A stretch of DNA of 64,000 nucleotides, taken from an uncultured bacterium. GTDB taxonomy: Bacteria > Verrucomicrobiota > Kiritimatiellia > RFP12 > UBA1067. A model generated the notes under the pieces. That model did not search any database. It was not told the DNA's origin and was given only the letters and a program-made list of their open reading frames with translations. Location of the stretch: NCBI GenBank assembly GCA_902799955.1, contig CADCCQ010000016.1, positions 23,159 through 87,158 on the forward strand, read 5' to 3'. Shown piece by piece: positions 18,901 through 27,000 of the stretch; positions within the stretch are counted from its first letter, which is position 1; each line of letters opens with the position of its first letter. The position numbers were made by a program, and so were the translations under genes.

Positions 18901-21295
18901 CACTCACCTCTTCGGTCGCGCGGCGGACGCTGCTGCCCGGCTGCACCACGAGGTCGCCTTCGGGGAACGTCAGCAACATCGCAAACCGCGAGTCGCCGCT
19001 GTCCGGAACGTCATGGAGACCTGCCTTCTCAGACTCCGCCGTCGCCTCCACGGCGCATACGACGATGTTGTCCAGCACAAGCCCCTTGGCGGCCACCTGC
19101 GCCCCCGTTCCAGAGGCCTGGGCCCCGAGCCTGTTGCCCGTCATGTAGCCGGAGAGGTCAAGGCCGGGGACGTTTGCCCCCCCGTCTGCGACGCCGTCCA
19201 CGAAGAGGCATGCGCCGGAACCGTTGAGGGAGAACGAAACCTTGTGCCAGCCGGACGTCGCCGACATCCACGAACTAGAGGCAATCGCCCCGCGTTCCCC
19301 GCATGTCACGGTCGCGGTATAACGGACATTGCCTTCGACGTTGCGCTGTGCGGATATGACGAGGTTCGTGGAGTCGCCGCCCAGAGACAGGATGCACCGT
19401 TCGCTGTCGCCGGAGGCCTCCATCTCCCCCGCATCAGCCCAGAAGGACACGTAAGCCGCGCCGGCGTTGAAGCACATCGCGTCAGGAAGCTCCACAGACG
19501 AGTCCGTCGAGTCGAAGAAGAGCGCCCTGCCGTCCTCGTACACGCTCTCGCCCGCGCCGCCCTTCTGCGACGCGATCACGATCTGCGGAACCTGGTCAGG
19601 CTCGGGATAGACGATGCTGTAGCGCTGCACAAGGCAGGGGATCGCGATCTTCTCGGGCATTCCGTCGGCGTAGCTGCTCGCGGTCGCAAACCAGTGCACC
19701 TCGATCGGCTTGCCGTCCTTCGACGTATTGACGGCGTAGATGACGGACGGGTACGCATTGCTCGTCGTCGCCCAGTCGTAGTACAGATCGGGGTTGTAGT
19801 GCGAGCCAGACTCCGCTAGGTTGATCTTGCCGGGGATTGACGTGTCAATCACCGGATTGTAGCCGGGCGCGGTCCCCGAGACGCTGCCGCCGCGCGGGAC
19901 GAGCTCGTTGCCCACATGCCATTCTGCGGCCTCGAGGGTGAAGAAGTCGGTGTTGGTACGCGCGACCGTGCGTATGGGCAAGAACCACACGTTGTCCGTC
20001 GTGGCGAGCTTGAGGCAGGAGTAGCCGACCTGCGTCGGGGACGTGAGGATATCCGCAGTCGCGGTGAACACGTTGTCCTGCGGTGCGCGGGCGTGTCCGT
20101 TCGGCGTCTGGTACTTGTTGAGAGTCGGGGTGTAGACGTCGGGGATCTTCACCGAGTCGCCTGCGACGAGGACGGGCATCGCGTTCGTATTCCACGTGCA
20201 GGCGTACTGGCAGCGCTCGAACGGCCAGCTCACGCCGTAGGCGTCCTCCTCCATCCAGTAGACGTCGATGCGCCACGGCGCGTCGGCGGTCTCGCGCAGC
20301 GGGAAGATGCAGTTGTTCTTCGGGCTGTACGAATAGAGGCCCTTGTGCTGGTAGTAGTAGGGGCCGAACTCGTCCTCCTGAGTCGTCGCGGTCGACGTCG
20401 CCGTTATCGGCGACGGCCAAAGCCCCTTCGTGGAGTAGCCCGTCCCGTGCGGGGTTATCTCCTCACCGATGTAGCCCTTCATCTCGATTACGTCAGGCTC
20501 GCCGACCTCGACGACCTGGATGTGCTTCATCGTGTTGAACGAGCCCGAGTCGTAGTAAGCGAGGATGAACTGCCCGCTGACGCGGCCGTACGCGGAGAGC
20601 GTGTTCGCCGACGGGTCGAGGTACACGCCCTTGACCACGACGTTCGACTCGACCACGGAATAGCCGCCGGTGTCCTTTATCCTCTCGCCGCGCTGGACCT
20701 TTATCAGCTCGTCGGGTCCGAAGAGCTTCACGAACTTCCCGGAGAGGTCGATCGTAGGAGCGTTCCAGGGCGGCTCGGTCCAGAACATCTTCAGCGGCCT
20801 GCCGCTCGTCGCGCCGGACGCGATGTAGGTGCGGTCCGTCGCCGTGCCGTCGAGGCCGATCCACCTGAAGACGAGGCTTCCGCCGGACTGGACGTACACG
20901 CGCTTGCCGACGTTGTCGAAGATGAACTTGGCCTGCTCTGTCTCGTCTGAGAGATAGTGCGCGTACGTCGCGTCCCAGTCGACGTCCGCAGGCGGCACGA
21001 TGACGTCGCCGAGCCAGACGCTTGGCTTGATGCGCTCAACGCCGAAGCCCGCCTCGCTGGACGCGAGGGTGTACTTGTCGAGGCCGGGCGTCTCGGCCAG
21101 GGACACACCGCCCCCGCCAAACGAGGCCGAGACGGAAGCTACACAGTTGCTGGCAAGCCACGCGTTCTGCGACGCGTCCGCCGTGTCTCGGATCACCGGC
21201 GCGCCGGGGATCGCGAGCGTGTAGGACGGCGGGGTCTCCGCCCTCGCCGCCCCGGCGGCAGCCGCCGCCGCAATCAGGATTAACGTCCGCTTCAT
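12935..21295 (-). CDS. Giant secreted LamG-domain protein (2786 residues)
   Basis: A signal peptide (MKRTLILIAAAAAAGAARAE) is followed by repeated beta-rich segments. One concanavalin/LamG-like domain lies at about 590-740 (YVSFWADAGEMEAS, GWHKVSFSLNGSGACLFVDG) and another at about 1680-1860 (GPWTFECTVNSAPTAGNVVA to LVTELRFWDGYRSTS). Residues about 2120-2500 are strongly alpha-helical with a hydrophobic Gly/Ala stretch (FTVGLASGFTPGLALYAAAG) and long charged helices (KKAAFDEAKDAIDELKEAAV). A conserved-looking beta module follows (IRFSSTIDFAKNFFGKDL). The C-terminus ends in a short TNRDGLVD calcium-loop-like motif. The overall plan recalls large adhesins or toxin scaffolds, but no catalytic motif is seen. 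A collar-domain gene lies 39 bases upstream. Confidence 0.85.
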   Translation of the reverse strand: MKRTLILIAAAAAAGAARAETPPSYTLAIPGAPVIRDTADASQNAWLASNCVASVSASFGGGGVSLAETPGLDKYTLASSEAGFGVERIKPSVWLGDVIVPPADVDWDATYAHYLSDETEQAKFIFDNVGKRVYVQSGGSLVFRWIGLDGTATDRTYIASGATSGRPLKMFWTEPPWNAPTIDLSGKFVKLFGPDELIKVQRGERIKDTGGYSVVESNVVVKGVYLDPSANTLSAYGRVSGQFILAYYDSGSFNTMKHIQVVEVGEPDVIEMKGYIGEEITPHGTGYSTKGLWPSPITATSTATTQEDEFGPYYYQHKGLYSYSPKNNCIFPLRETADAPWRIDVYWMEEDAYGVSWPFERCQYACTWNTNAMPVLVAGDSVKIPDVYTPTLNKYQTPNGHARAPQDNVFTATADILTSPTQVGYSCLKLATTDNVWFLPIRTVARTNTDFFTLEAAEWHVGNELVPRGGSVSGTAPGYNPVIDTSIPGKINLAESGSHYNPDLYYDWATTSNAYPSVIYAVNTSKDGKPIEVHWFATASSYADGMPEKIAIPCLVQRYSIVYPEPDQVPQIVIASQKGGAGESVYEDGRALFFDSTDSSVELPDAMCFNAGAAYVSFWADAGEMEASGDSERCILSLGGDSTNLVISAQRNVEGNVRYTATVTCGERGAIASSSWMSATSGWHKVSFSLNGSGACLFVDGVADGGANVPGLDLSGYMTGNRLGAQASGTGAQVAAKGLVLDNIVVCAVEATAESEKAGLHDVPDSGDSRFAMLLTFPEGDLVVQPGSSVRRATEEVSGRSCKATSVLRSTPGSPRRGNGVFLADARPVVYRQPDASKPGYNPNEEHAFVGSGSGGYFAWALRCDLNTAATSEPGVLVQYVANGRPAMKYFSVLLTNEMYSVLADTMTAGTTLPGPHPLDTFDNPWLPETYWDNVGTVSPAFPDRKNQVWARCAGTIPIHMYYPNQDGFDFVDGAVHKIGEPVAWLSNYNNGKPLEWTWTVEWPKNVETMKIGETLTVAANGLPEVWAAKSMAVVYPDDNAKTALLWDPTVVRKTGLSDFATPAALLKNFGFDPADGNVTLRGGKYTFKDLPPSIGGRFYVNSALAVEECVCLVGEHVVNAGGSILYPNVLNQGEVDAIKALVSNGNAKKADWDRLINTLPRVPVVPSVLGAAGNGKASVDYKPKDHYALTAMGATNYVTVIENDSTNVAMRVESGDPISMHVFRVVDDYYAGRVVTREDPLNLLSQQLTILYTESFAGKADDYEFEWKKAVPNENGSMSSDYENVYKDVFDSDNWGGLTRFTIGGQGDTLANLVNTYYVMRYRAKPGTPARAVMGDRWSGWCGPALAEGWIQRCVNNVTPFTQRMQDLYSNPAETAITMIRQAGAPWAGDVALSQDNLANVGLIQLYQTLLNKAESMSLTLGLNDTDANKQLLLAAERLADLYVLLGNEAYADALDPTVGFGSGYGASAITPDIDYGYASTGLFCFDNQVQSLLDEELALLRGRTGVNNPSVTTAPFYNRLVWNFTRGITAGEVAYANNYSISSDDVDSTIDADDAALQYPQGHGDAWGHYLSAMSVWYRLLRNPYFSWSTSQMQMNVADSVVDVDYFDEERFAETAGKLAKTANEIMDRTARKSWRDSGGVKGAGYLDEDGERNFGYGEWATRGAIGGVMNWMVANSLLPNAESAGEQHFPALGDGSYMWVSNAPIIAADGPWTFECTVNSAPTAGNVVAFIGAETYDLNWEPEESDSWVESSGLIEVKRNGDGSVTASSHVLDWYLESYETNVVVELKNLETDEVTNTVNSTGIRYRLNESRRDVAEGTIEDVPTNAIFAVSFDGNEYSLRIVDENGAEIGNVALGSLPMDEPYVMVGGVGFRGLVTELRFWDGYRSTSKLHAERAFVNPREESLIAYTRGFSDTTAVDDLPDDTPGGDVEWQLHNPRWMTVKESGLNVAFDDEGLLRINRSTAQDLVTIPNEVEAIQRKLDRLDSGMNPLGLSDAAVPFDITPEGVAEGSSTHFEQIAERAETALGNAAKMMDRAQEAAKTLRQVQDGELIEDDFAQESETDYKAQLIAIYGTPYEDDIGPTGTYPQGYDGPDIYHYMYMDLSLFGITGADNIKPVSVVTYDSAAGGWKYESMKDFMSDGKTYSTSKTMSYQLSANGLVVKPDSIKGARRACGKIQDDYTAYILAYIDWQNACSAYNGKYNTLSVKIDNINAVYAAQKDAWTAEQQRFGFGVANCVLKMIAQNASATFKMSGEFLEDGDKYLQGVSKMSAFTVGLASGFTPGLALYAAAGGTTVGMKAGFKGLAEMMDGIAADIDSAQDQFDSRASLEAGRASWNEAKKAAFDEAKDAIDELKEAAVDVQTTWAAMVAAAENFDTTVAEGDRIQTEREKARARRVNRFIRLRYQDMFFRQMRNEALTRYSQAFDLAQKYVYMAAQVYDYETTLLSADRASGDTFRSEIIGARALGVFDDDGKPVMNAGYGDAGLADILARMQANYLVLKPRLGINNPDRNATWFSLRSELFRIEDGAEGDADWRLALSKCVVDDIRTVPEYRRYCQSVASSSSLQAKEPAIVIRFSSTIDFAKNFFGKDLEAGDHALDSSYYATKIAGAGVKFDNYPSNSLAATPVVYLIPAGADRMRIPGGGENGTVLDWNVADQVIPVPYSIGSTELDDADWLPLYTGYSAGAEALAKIRRMPSFRALIADEDDDDKALASTRLIGRSAWNTKWVMIIPAGQLLGGSAEDRARALSVFINGEDTNRDGLVDVPGISDIELGLKTYATSGN

Positions 21296-21334
21296 AGTCT
21301 GTAGTGACCAGTGGATAGCTTTCCGCAGTACCGA

Positions 21335-22333
21335 CTACTTCACGCGCATGATGAACGCGAGCTTGTAGTACGGCGGCATGATGGAGAATGACTGTCCGCT
21401 GCCGGTGTCCGATGTCCTGTAGACCGCGCCGCTGCCGCTGGCGCTGCTCGTCGCGTCATAGTTACCCGGATACCCCACGACGCGCGTGGTATAGCCGTTA
21501 CCGTTGATGCGGTCCAGCATGTCGTCGCCGGCGTACAGGTGGTTGTGCGACGGAAGGTTGTTGACGGAGAGCGTGACCTTGTCGCTGCCGCCGGTTCCAC
21601 GGACATTGACCAGGTTCGAGCCGTAGATGAAACGGTCCACGAGATTCGGAGTCTGGACGCCATTCACAGTCTGCCCGTTGCAGAGCGCCCAGCCGTCGGG
21701 GACGCTCGATCCGCTCCACATGATGATGCCTCCGACGGGAATCGTCCCGTACCCGGAAAGCGCGCCCGTGTTCTTCACAGAGAGGTTGCCGGATATCGTC
21801 GCCCCCTGCGAGAAATCCACCGTCCCTGCAAGGGTCGTCTTGCCGTTCACGACGAGACCGCCCGTCACTTCGGCGTTCTTGATCGTCGCCTTGCCGGCGA
21901 CGTTGAAGTCGCCGGAGGCGTTCGTGACGTCTGCGGCCCAAGAGGAGTACGGCGTCATCAGGATCTTCTGGCGGGGCTGTATCTCGCCGGAGGAGTCGGC
22001 GACGGTGAGCCCGACGTAGAGCGTTCCGCCGCGCGCTGCCTTGAGCGCGTCGACGAGGCTTTCGTGTGTCGCGCCCGAGAGGACCGAGCCGTTGCCGTCG
22101 GCCAGCTCGACGTTGAAGAGGCCCGACGAGTCAAGCTGCGCGTTCACCGTGCGCCCCCAGACCGGCGTCCCGCCGGTCGCCTGGGTGTAGAGCGCAAACG
22201 TGATGTTCTTCGAGCCCGTTATCGCCTCCGTGCCCTGCGCGTTCCTGAGGACGCCCTGGTAGGCTATCGAGGTCTCAACTGCGAACGCGGAAAGCGATGC
22301 CGCCACCGCGATGATTGCCATTAGTTTCTTCAT
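21335..22333 (-). CDS. Secreted protein with phage tail-collar domain
   Basis: The protein has 332 residues. A signal peptide (MKKLMAIIAVAASLSAFA) precedes an N-terminal beta module (ETSIAYQGVLRNAQGTEAIT), a stretch of repetitive beta turns (residues 135-190), and a tail-collar domain with its usual landmarks: IPVGGIIMWSGSSVPDGWAL, PNLVDRFIYG, NLPSHNH and a terminal MPPYYKLAFIMRVK. Collar domains trimerise phage tail fibres. Here the protein has an export signal and no phage genes nearby, so it is probably a surface or secreted fibre. AAGGAG precedes the start. It lies between the giant LamG gene and a beta-rich protein gene, likely one transcription unit. Confidence 0.85.
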   Translation of the reverse strand: MKKLMAIIAVAASLSAFAVETSIAYQGVLRNAQGTEAITGSKNITFALYTQATGGTPVWGRTVNAQLDSSGLFNVELADGNGSVLSGATHESLVDALKAARGGTLYVGLTVADSSGEIQPRQKILMTPYSSWAADVTNASGDFNVAGKATIKNAEVTGGLVVNGKTTLAGTVDFSQGATISGNLSVKNTGALSGYGTIPVGGIIMWSGSSVPDGWALCNGQTVNGVQTPNLVDRFIYGSNLVNVRGTGGSDKVTLSVNNLPSHNHLYAGDDMLDRINGNGYTTRVVGYPGNYDATSSASGSGAVYRTSDTGSGQSFSIMPPYYKLAFIMRVK

Positions 22334-22413
22334 TTTGTTTCTCCTTTTGGTTGGTAGATTGTTTATCGTTGGCTGTTAGTCGCCAGTGGTTGACTGCGCA
22401 GACGTCTCGCGCC

Positions 22414-23538
22414 TCATTCCGTCTTGGCCTCCTTCGCGACGCGCTTCATCGTGAAACGGCCCTGCGCAACGACGGGGCCGTCGCGCCTCACCCCGGTGTA
22501 GATCCACTTGGCCTCGCCAGAAAGAGTCTCGACGGGCGTCCAAGCCGTCGCGGCGTTCTCGTCGAACTCGAACTCCACAGCCCCGCCGATTGAAAACCAC
22601 TCGGGCTTGACGCTGCCGACGTAGTTCGTGATGTTGTCGCCGTCCGGCGCCGGCGTCTTGAAGTCCATCTGCTTCCCGTCGAAGAGCGGATGCAGCGCGT
22701 GCCTGAACGGATTCGACGGAGACCTCGCGCCGATCGTGTACGAGAACCTGAGCGGCTGGCCGGGCTTGCCGAACTCGCCCGACTCCGGGCCGACCGCGCC
22801 GAGGTCCACCGGCAGGTAAGCCGACGACAGGCGCGTCCCGTTCACGACCGCCCTCTGCACGAGCCTAGGCGAGCCGGCGGCGTCGACCACAAGCAGCACC
22901 TTGACCGGCATCGCGCCGCCCGCGGGCACCTCGTCGACCTTGTCGCCGTCCTTCCTGTAGTAGGAGACCTTCGTGAGCGTCATCGTCGCGGCCCACAGCC
23001 CCTGCGGCCACGGCGCGATGCTCTTCGCGTCGACGGCGGAGACCGGCAGCCACGCCATCGTCTTCGTCCCGCCCTCCTCGGCGACCTTCAATATGCCGCC
23101 GACCTTCGCGCCCGTGCCCTCGAACTGCGAGCGGTCAAGGGCCAGCGCGACGCGCCACGTCTCGCCGGTCGCGATCGTGCGCGAGATCTCGCCCGGGAGC
23201 GGCGTCCAGTCGGCCGTCGCGTCCTCCCCGTACGACTCGCGGTAGAGGAGCGACGGACGCGCGATTCCGTCGGCGGAGTCAATGTATGCGACTTTCACCG
23301 TCTTCTCCGCCGCGCCGTCGTTGCGGATCGACAGTTCGTCGATCATTCCCTCCTCGTCGAAGTCAATCCCGACGCGCGGCATGATGTAGAGCGGCCCAGA
23401 CCAGTCGCTTACGCGCGTACCTGTCGAGAACACAACCGACCCGTCGTTCAGATACGCCGGCTTCGTGCCCTTCGCGAGCGGGCGTAGGCGCGGGGACGAT
23501 TCGTCGGGCCCGCTGATGTAGTAGAGCGACGCGCCCAC
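22414..23538 (-). CDS. C-terminal part of a frameshifted secreted beta-rich protein
   Basis: The frame has 374 codons, nominally starting MGASLYYISGPDE. The same frame is readable further upstream as EWLAGCPAAV directly before it, where the upstream gene's frame loses sense. The product is beta-rich (GTRVSDWSGPLYIMPRVGID, then ETWRVALALDRS), and the end reads as a separate sandwich domain (WIYTGVRRDGPVVAQGRFTM). No enzyme motif is seen. With the upstream half it would make a protein of about 490 residues. The collar protein and giant LamG protein follow, so a structural surface role is inferred. Confidence 0.65.
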   Translation of the reverse strand: MGASLYYISGPDESSPRLRPLAKGTKPAYLNDGSVVFSTGTRVSDWSGPLYIMPRVGIDFDEEGMIDELSIRNDGAAEKTVKVAYIDSADGIARPSLLYRESYGEDATADWTPLPGEISRTIATGETWRVALALDRSQFEGTGAKVGGILKVAEEGGTKTMAWLPVSAVDAKSIAPWPQGLWAATMTLTKVSYYRKDGDKVDEVPAGGAMPVKVLLVVDAAGSPRLVQRAVVNGTRLSSAYLPVDLGAVGPESGEFGKPGQPLRFSYTIGARSPSNPFRHALHPLFDGKQMDFKTPAPDGDNITNYVGSVKPEWFSIGGAVEFEFDENAATAWTPVETLSGEAKWIYTGVRRDGPVVAQGRFTMKRVAKEAKTE

Positions 23539-23896
23539 CGCCGCGGGGCAGCCCGCGAGCCACTCGCTCTGTGTCCGCCTGGAGCGTCTTCAGCGTGCTG
23601 CCCGCGGACGACTCTCGCGACCATATCCAGAACGGCGCGCGCACTACGCCCTCGCCTGTGCGCCCGCCCTCGGTCGACGATGTGTGAAGAAACGCGTCGG
23701 CATTGTAGGCCGAGACCGACCATGTCGGCCAGTCGGCGAACACCTCGTCCGCCGAAGCCGATGGCGCGACGCTCACGTACACGGCGTTCCAGCCGTTCGT
23801 TAGTGTAATCGACTGCTCAATCTGCGCCGCCACGGCACTTGTCGAAGCAAGCGCGGCCATTATTGCGGCAGCCGGTATGGGAGACATGCATTTCAT
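23363..23896 (-). CDS. N-terminal part of the same secreted protein (frame breaks near 23570)
   Basis: The signal peptide is MKCMSPIPAAAIMAALASTS, ending AVAA. It is followed by QIEQSITLTNGWNAVYVSVA and a beta-rich segment up to SAGSTLKTLQAD at about residue 108. From there the frame becomes Arg/Gly-rich nonsense, while the neighbouring frame continues sensibly into the 374-codon part. A single-base indel within about 23564-23576 would join them. Whether this is a mutation, an assembly error or a programmed shift cannot be told; there is no slippery homopolymer. The start follows AGAGGATAACAGG, and a TGATATAAT extended -10 lies 28 bases before it. Confidence 0.65.
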   Translation of the reverse strand: MKCMSPIPAAAIMAALASTSAVAAQIEQSITLTNGWNAVYVSVAPSASADEVFADWPTWSVSAYNADAFLHTSSTEGGRTGEGVVRAPFWIWSRESSAGSTLKTLQADTERVARGLPRGGGRVALLHQRARRIVPAPTPAREGHEAGVSERRVGCVLDRYARKRLVWAALHHAARRD

Positions 23897-23923
23897 CCTG
23901 TTATCCTCTATGCTATTTGGTAT

Positions 23924-23932
23924 ATTATATCA
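23924..23932 (-). promoter_or_regulatory. Extended -10 box TGATATAAT
   Basis: On the minus strand TGATATAAT would start a transcript near 23917, about 20 nt before the ATG at 23896. It lies back to back with the helicase promoter. No good -35 box is seen, as is common with an extended -10. Confidence 0.55.
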
Positions 23933-23960
23933 TATTTTCACGACGAATGGCGGAAACGGA

Positions 23961-23989
23961 TTGCAATCCGTCTGAGATTGGTGTATACT
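23961..23989 (+). promoter_or_regulatory. Promoter TTGCAA-17-TATACT for the helicase gene
   Basis: TTGCAA and TATACT are 17 bases apart. Initiation near 23996 supports translation from the ATG at 24007 rather than from upstream in-frame ATGs at 23839 or 23947. Confidence 0.6.
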
Positions 23990-24006
23990 CTCAACTACAA
24001 GCAGAC

Positions 24007-27000
24007 ATGTACACAGCCGACTTCAAAATTGAATATCCCGCAGGACTGCCCGTCTCGGAGCGACGCGGAGAGATAATGGAGCTGATCCGCCGCAACGATG
24101 TCATAATCGTATGCGGCGAAACCGGCTCCGGCAAGACGACGCAGCTCCCCAAGATGGCGCTGGAGCTGGGGCGCGGGGCGCACGGTCGCCTCATCGCCTG
24201 CACGCAGCCAAGGCGAATCGCGGCTGTCTCCGTCGCCGAGCGCGTCGCCGCAGAGACAGGCACTGCGCCCGGTCAGCTCGTCGGATACCAGCACCGCTTC
24301 GCGAAGTGCGCAGGCGACAAGACCCGCATCAAGTTCATGACGGACGGCGTCCTACTCGCCGAGACGCGCCATGACAGACTGCTCAACGCCTACGACACGA
24401 TAATCGTTGACGAGGCGCACGAGCGCAACCTGAACGTCGACTTTCTCCTTGGCATCCTGAGGCACGCGCTCGAGAGGCGGCGCGACCTGAAGGTGATCGT
24501 CTCGTCGGCCACACTCGACGCGGAGCGCTTCTCCAAGTTCTTCTGGAACGCCCCCGTCGTCACAGTCGAGGGCAGGCTCTTCCCAGTCACCGTCGAATAC
24601 GCCCCGCCGCCCGACGGCGAATCCTCCGACCTCCCGCGCGAAACGCTCGCCGCCCTTCGGCGCATCCCAATCGACGCGGACACCCTCGTGTTCCTCCCCG
24701 GGGAACGCGACATCCGCGAGACCGCCGACGCGCTCGCGCGCTCGCCCGACCACAGTGGCGACGAAATCATCCCCCTCATGGCCTCACTGCCGCAGAAGGA
24801 ACTGTCCCGCGCGTTCAGGACGTCACCGCGACGGAGGATAATCCTCTCTACGAACGTCGCCGAGACTTCGCTGACGATACCTGGGATACGCGCCGTGGTC
24901 GACTCAGGCCTCGCGCGTATCCCGCGGTACGTCCACCGCACCCAGGTGCAGCGTCTCCAGATAGAGCGCATATCCCGCGCATCCGCGCGGCAGCGCGCGG
25001 GGCGCTGCGGACGCATCGGTCCCGGACTCTGCGTCAGGCTCTACTCCGAGGAGGACTTCGAGAGCCGCGAGGAGTACACGCCGCCGGAAATACTGCGCTC
25101 CTCGCTCGCGGGCGTGATCCTCACGATGCTCGACCTCGGGCTTGGCTCGATGGACGACTTCCCCTTCATCGACCCGCCGAAGCCTGCCATGGTCGCGCAG
25201 GGCTACAGGGAGCTCCTGGAGCTGGGGGCGATCCGCCGCGAAGAGCGCCATACGCCGCCGGCGATGACGAAGCTGGGGCGCCAGCTATGCAGGTTCCCGG
25301 TGGAACCGCGCCTGGCGAGGATGCTCATCGAGGCGTCTCGCCTCGCCGCCCTTCCGTCCACCCTACCAATAGTCGCCGCGATGGGATGCGACGACCCCAT
25401 GAGGCGCCCGGTGGACGAACGCGAGAAGGCCGACGCCGCGCACGCGCAGTTCCGCGAACCGACCTCCGACTTCCTCGGGACCCTCAAGCTCTGGAAATGG
25501 TGGGACGCGCAGTCCGCCGAGCTTTCGCAGTCGAAGCTCAGGAGACTTGCGGAGAAGACGTACCTTTCGTTCATGAAGATGCGCGAATGGCGCGACATCA
25601 AGCGGCAGCTGGAATCCCTCGCCGGACGCCTCGGCCTGGACTGTGAAAACGACAACGGCGGCCCCGACGCGATCCACAGGGCGCTGATGACGGGCCTTCT
25701 CACCAGGATCGGGCACCTCGACCCCGAAGAGCCCGTCTACAGAGGCGCGCACGGCGTACGCTTTGCGATCCACCCCGCCTCCGCGCTGGCCAAGAAACGC
25801 AGGGAGCCGCGTGACGAAAGACACGGCAGGTCCAACGCCGCCAAGACTCGGAGCCGGCAGCCCGCCGTCCCGGAGTGGATCATGGCGGGCGAGCTCGTCG
25901 ACACCTCGCGCCTCTTCGCGAGGTCAGCCGCGATAATCGACCCGGTATGGATAGAGTCCGCCGCGTCGCTCGTCTGCAAGCGAAGCTACCATTCCCCGGA
26001 GTGGGACGCGGAGAGCGGGTTCGTGCGGGCGATCGAGAGGGTCACCCTCTACGGACTTGTAATCGTCGAGGGACGCAGGCGCGACTACACGAACATCGAC
26101 CCCGTCGAGGCCCGGCGGCTTTTCATAGTCCACGCGCTTGTCCTCGGCGACTTCCATCATCCGCCGCGAGACGTCGCCGAGAACCTAGCCGTCGTCGAGG
26201 AAATGCGCTCGCGCGCCGAAAGGCTCCGCCGCCCGGAGATGTTCGACCAGGAGAGGCTCTTCGCGCATTTCGACAAGGCACTCCCCGCCGACGTCGCGAA
26301 CGTCCCCGCGCTTCGCAGATGGCTCCACTCCGCCTCGCGCCAGGAGAGGGCCGCATTCCGCCTGAACCGCGACGAATGGCTCTCCTCCGCAGGGAATGCC
26401 CTTGCCGGGTTCCCGGACTCGATAAAGATCGGCGGCGCGGTCCTGTCGCTCTCCTACAGGCACGCCCCCGACGACACGGAGGTGGACGGCATAACATGCA
26501 CCGCGAGGAAAAGCGACGCCGCGATCCTCAGGCTCTGGCGTTCCGACTGGCTCGTCCCGGGGGCGCTTCCCGAGAAGGTGTCGTTCCTCCTGAACGCCCT
26601 CCAGAACTCGACACGCCGCCTCGTGGCGCCGATCGCGGACACCGTCGCCATCATCATGCCCCTTCTCACGCCGCGCGACGAAAGCCTCCGCGACGCCATC
26701 CGCCGCGTAGTGCAGGAACGCTGCGGCATACGCATTCCGCCGGACGCCTTCGACGCGGTGAAGGTTCCGCCGCACCTCCAGGTGATGTTCAGGATCACGT
26801 CCGACGACGGAAAGCAGACGCTCGCCGCGTCGCGCAGCCTCGAGGATGCGCTCTCCGCCGCAGGCGTCGGGAGCTCCGGCGGCGCGGCGGCAGGCGCATC
26901 CGCCGCAAAGCACGTCAAGTGGGACTTCGGCCGCGTTGACCCCGACGCCGCCGACGCATCCGCCGGCACGCTGAACTTCGCCCGCTTCAGGGCGCTCCGC

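Noticed and set aside
14996..19819. Several plus-strand open frames of 300-530 codons
   Set aside because: All are antisense to the giant LamG gene, start without ribosome sites, and read as Arg/Val/Ala-rich sequence without domains.
12935..21295. Tc-toxin TcA subunit
   Set aside because: The helical region and size recall TcA, but I cannot identify the pore-forming or TcB-binding signatures and no tcB/tcC gene is present; kept only as a structural hypothesis.
21335..22333. Prophage suggested by a tail-collar domain
   Set aside because: The protein has a signal peptide and no capsid, portal, terminase, integrase or lysis gene lies within the window.
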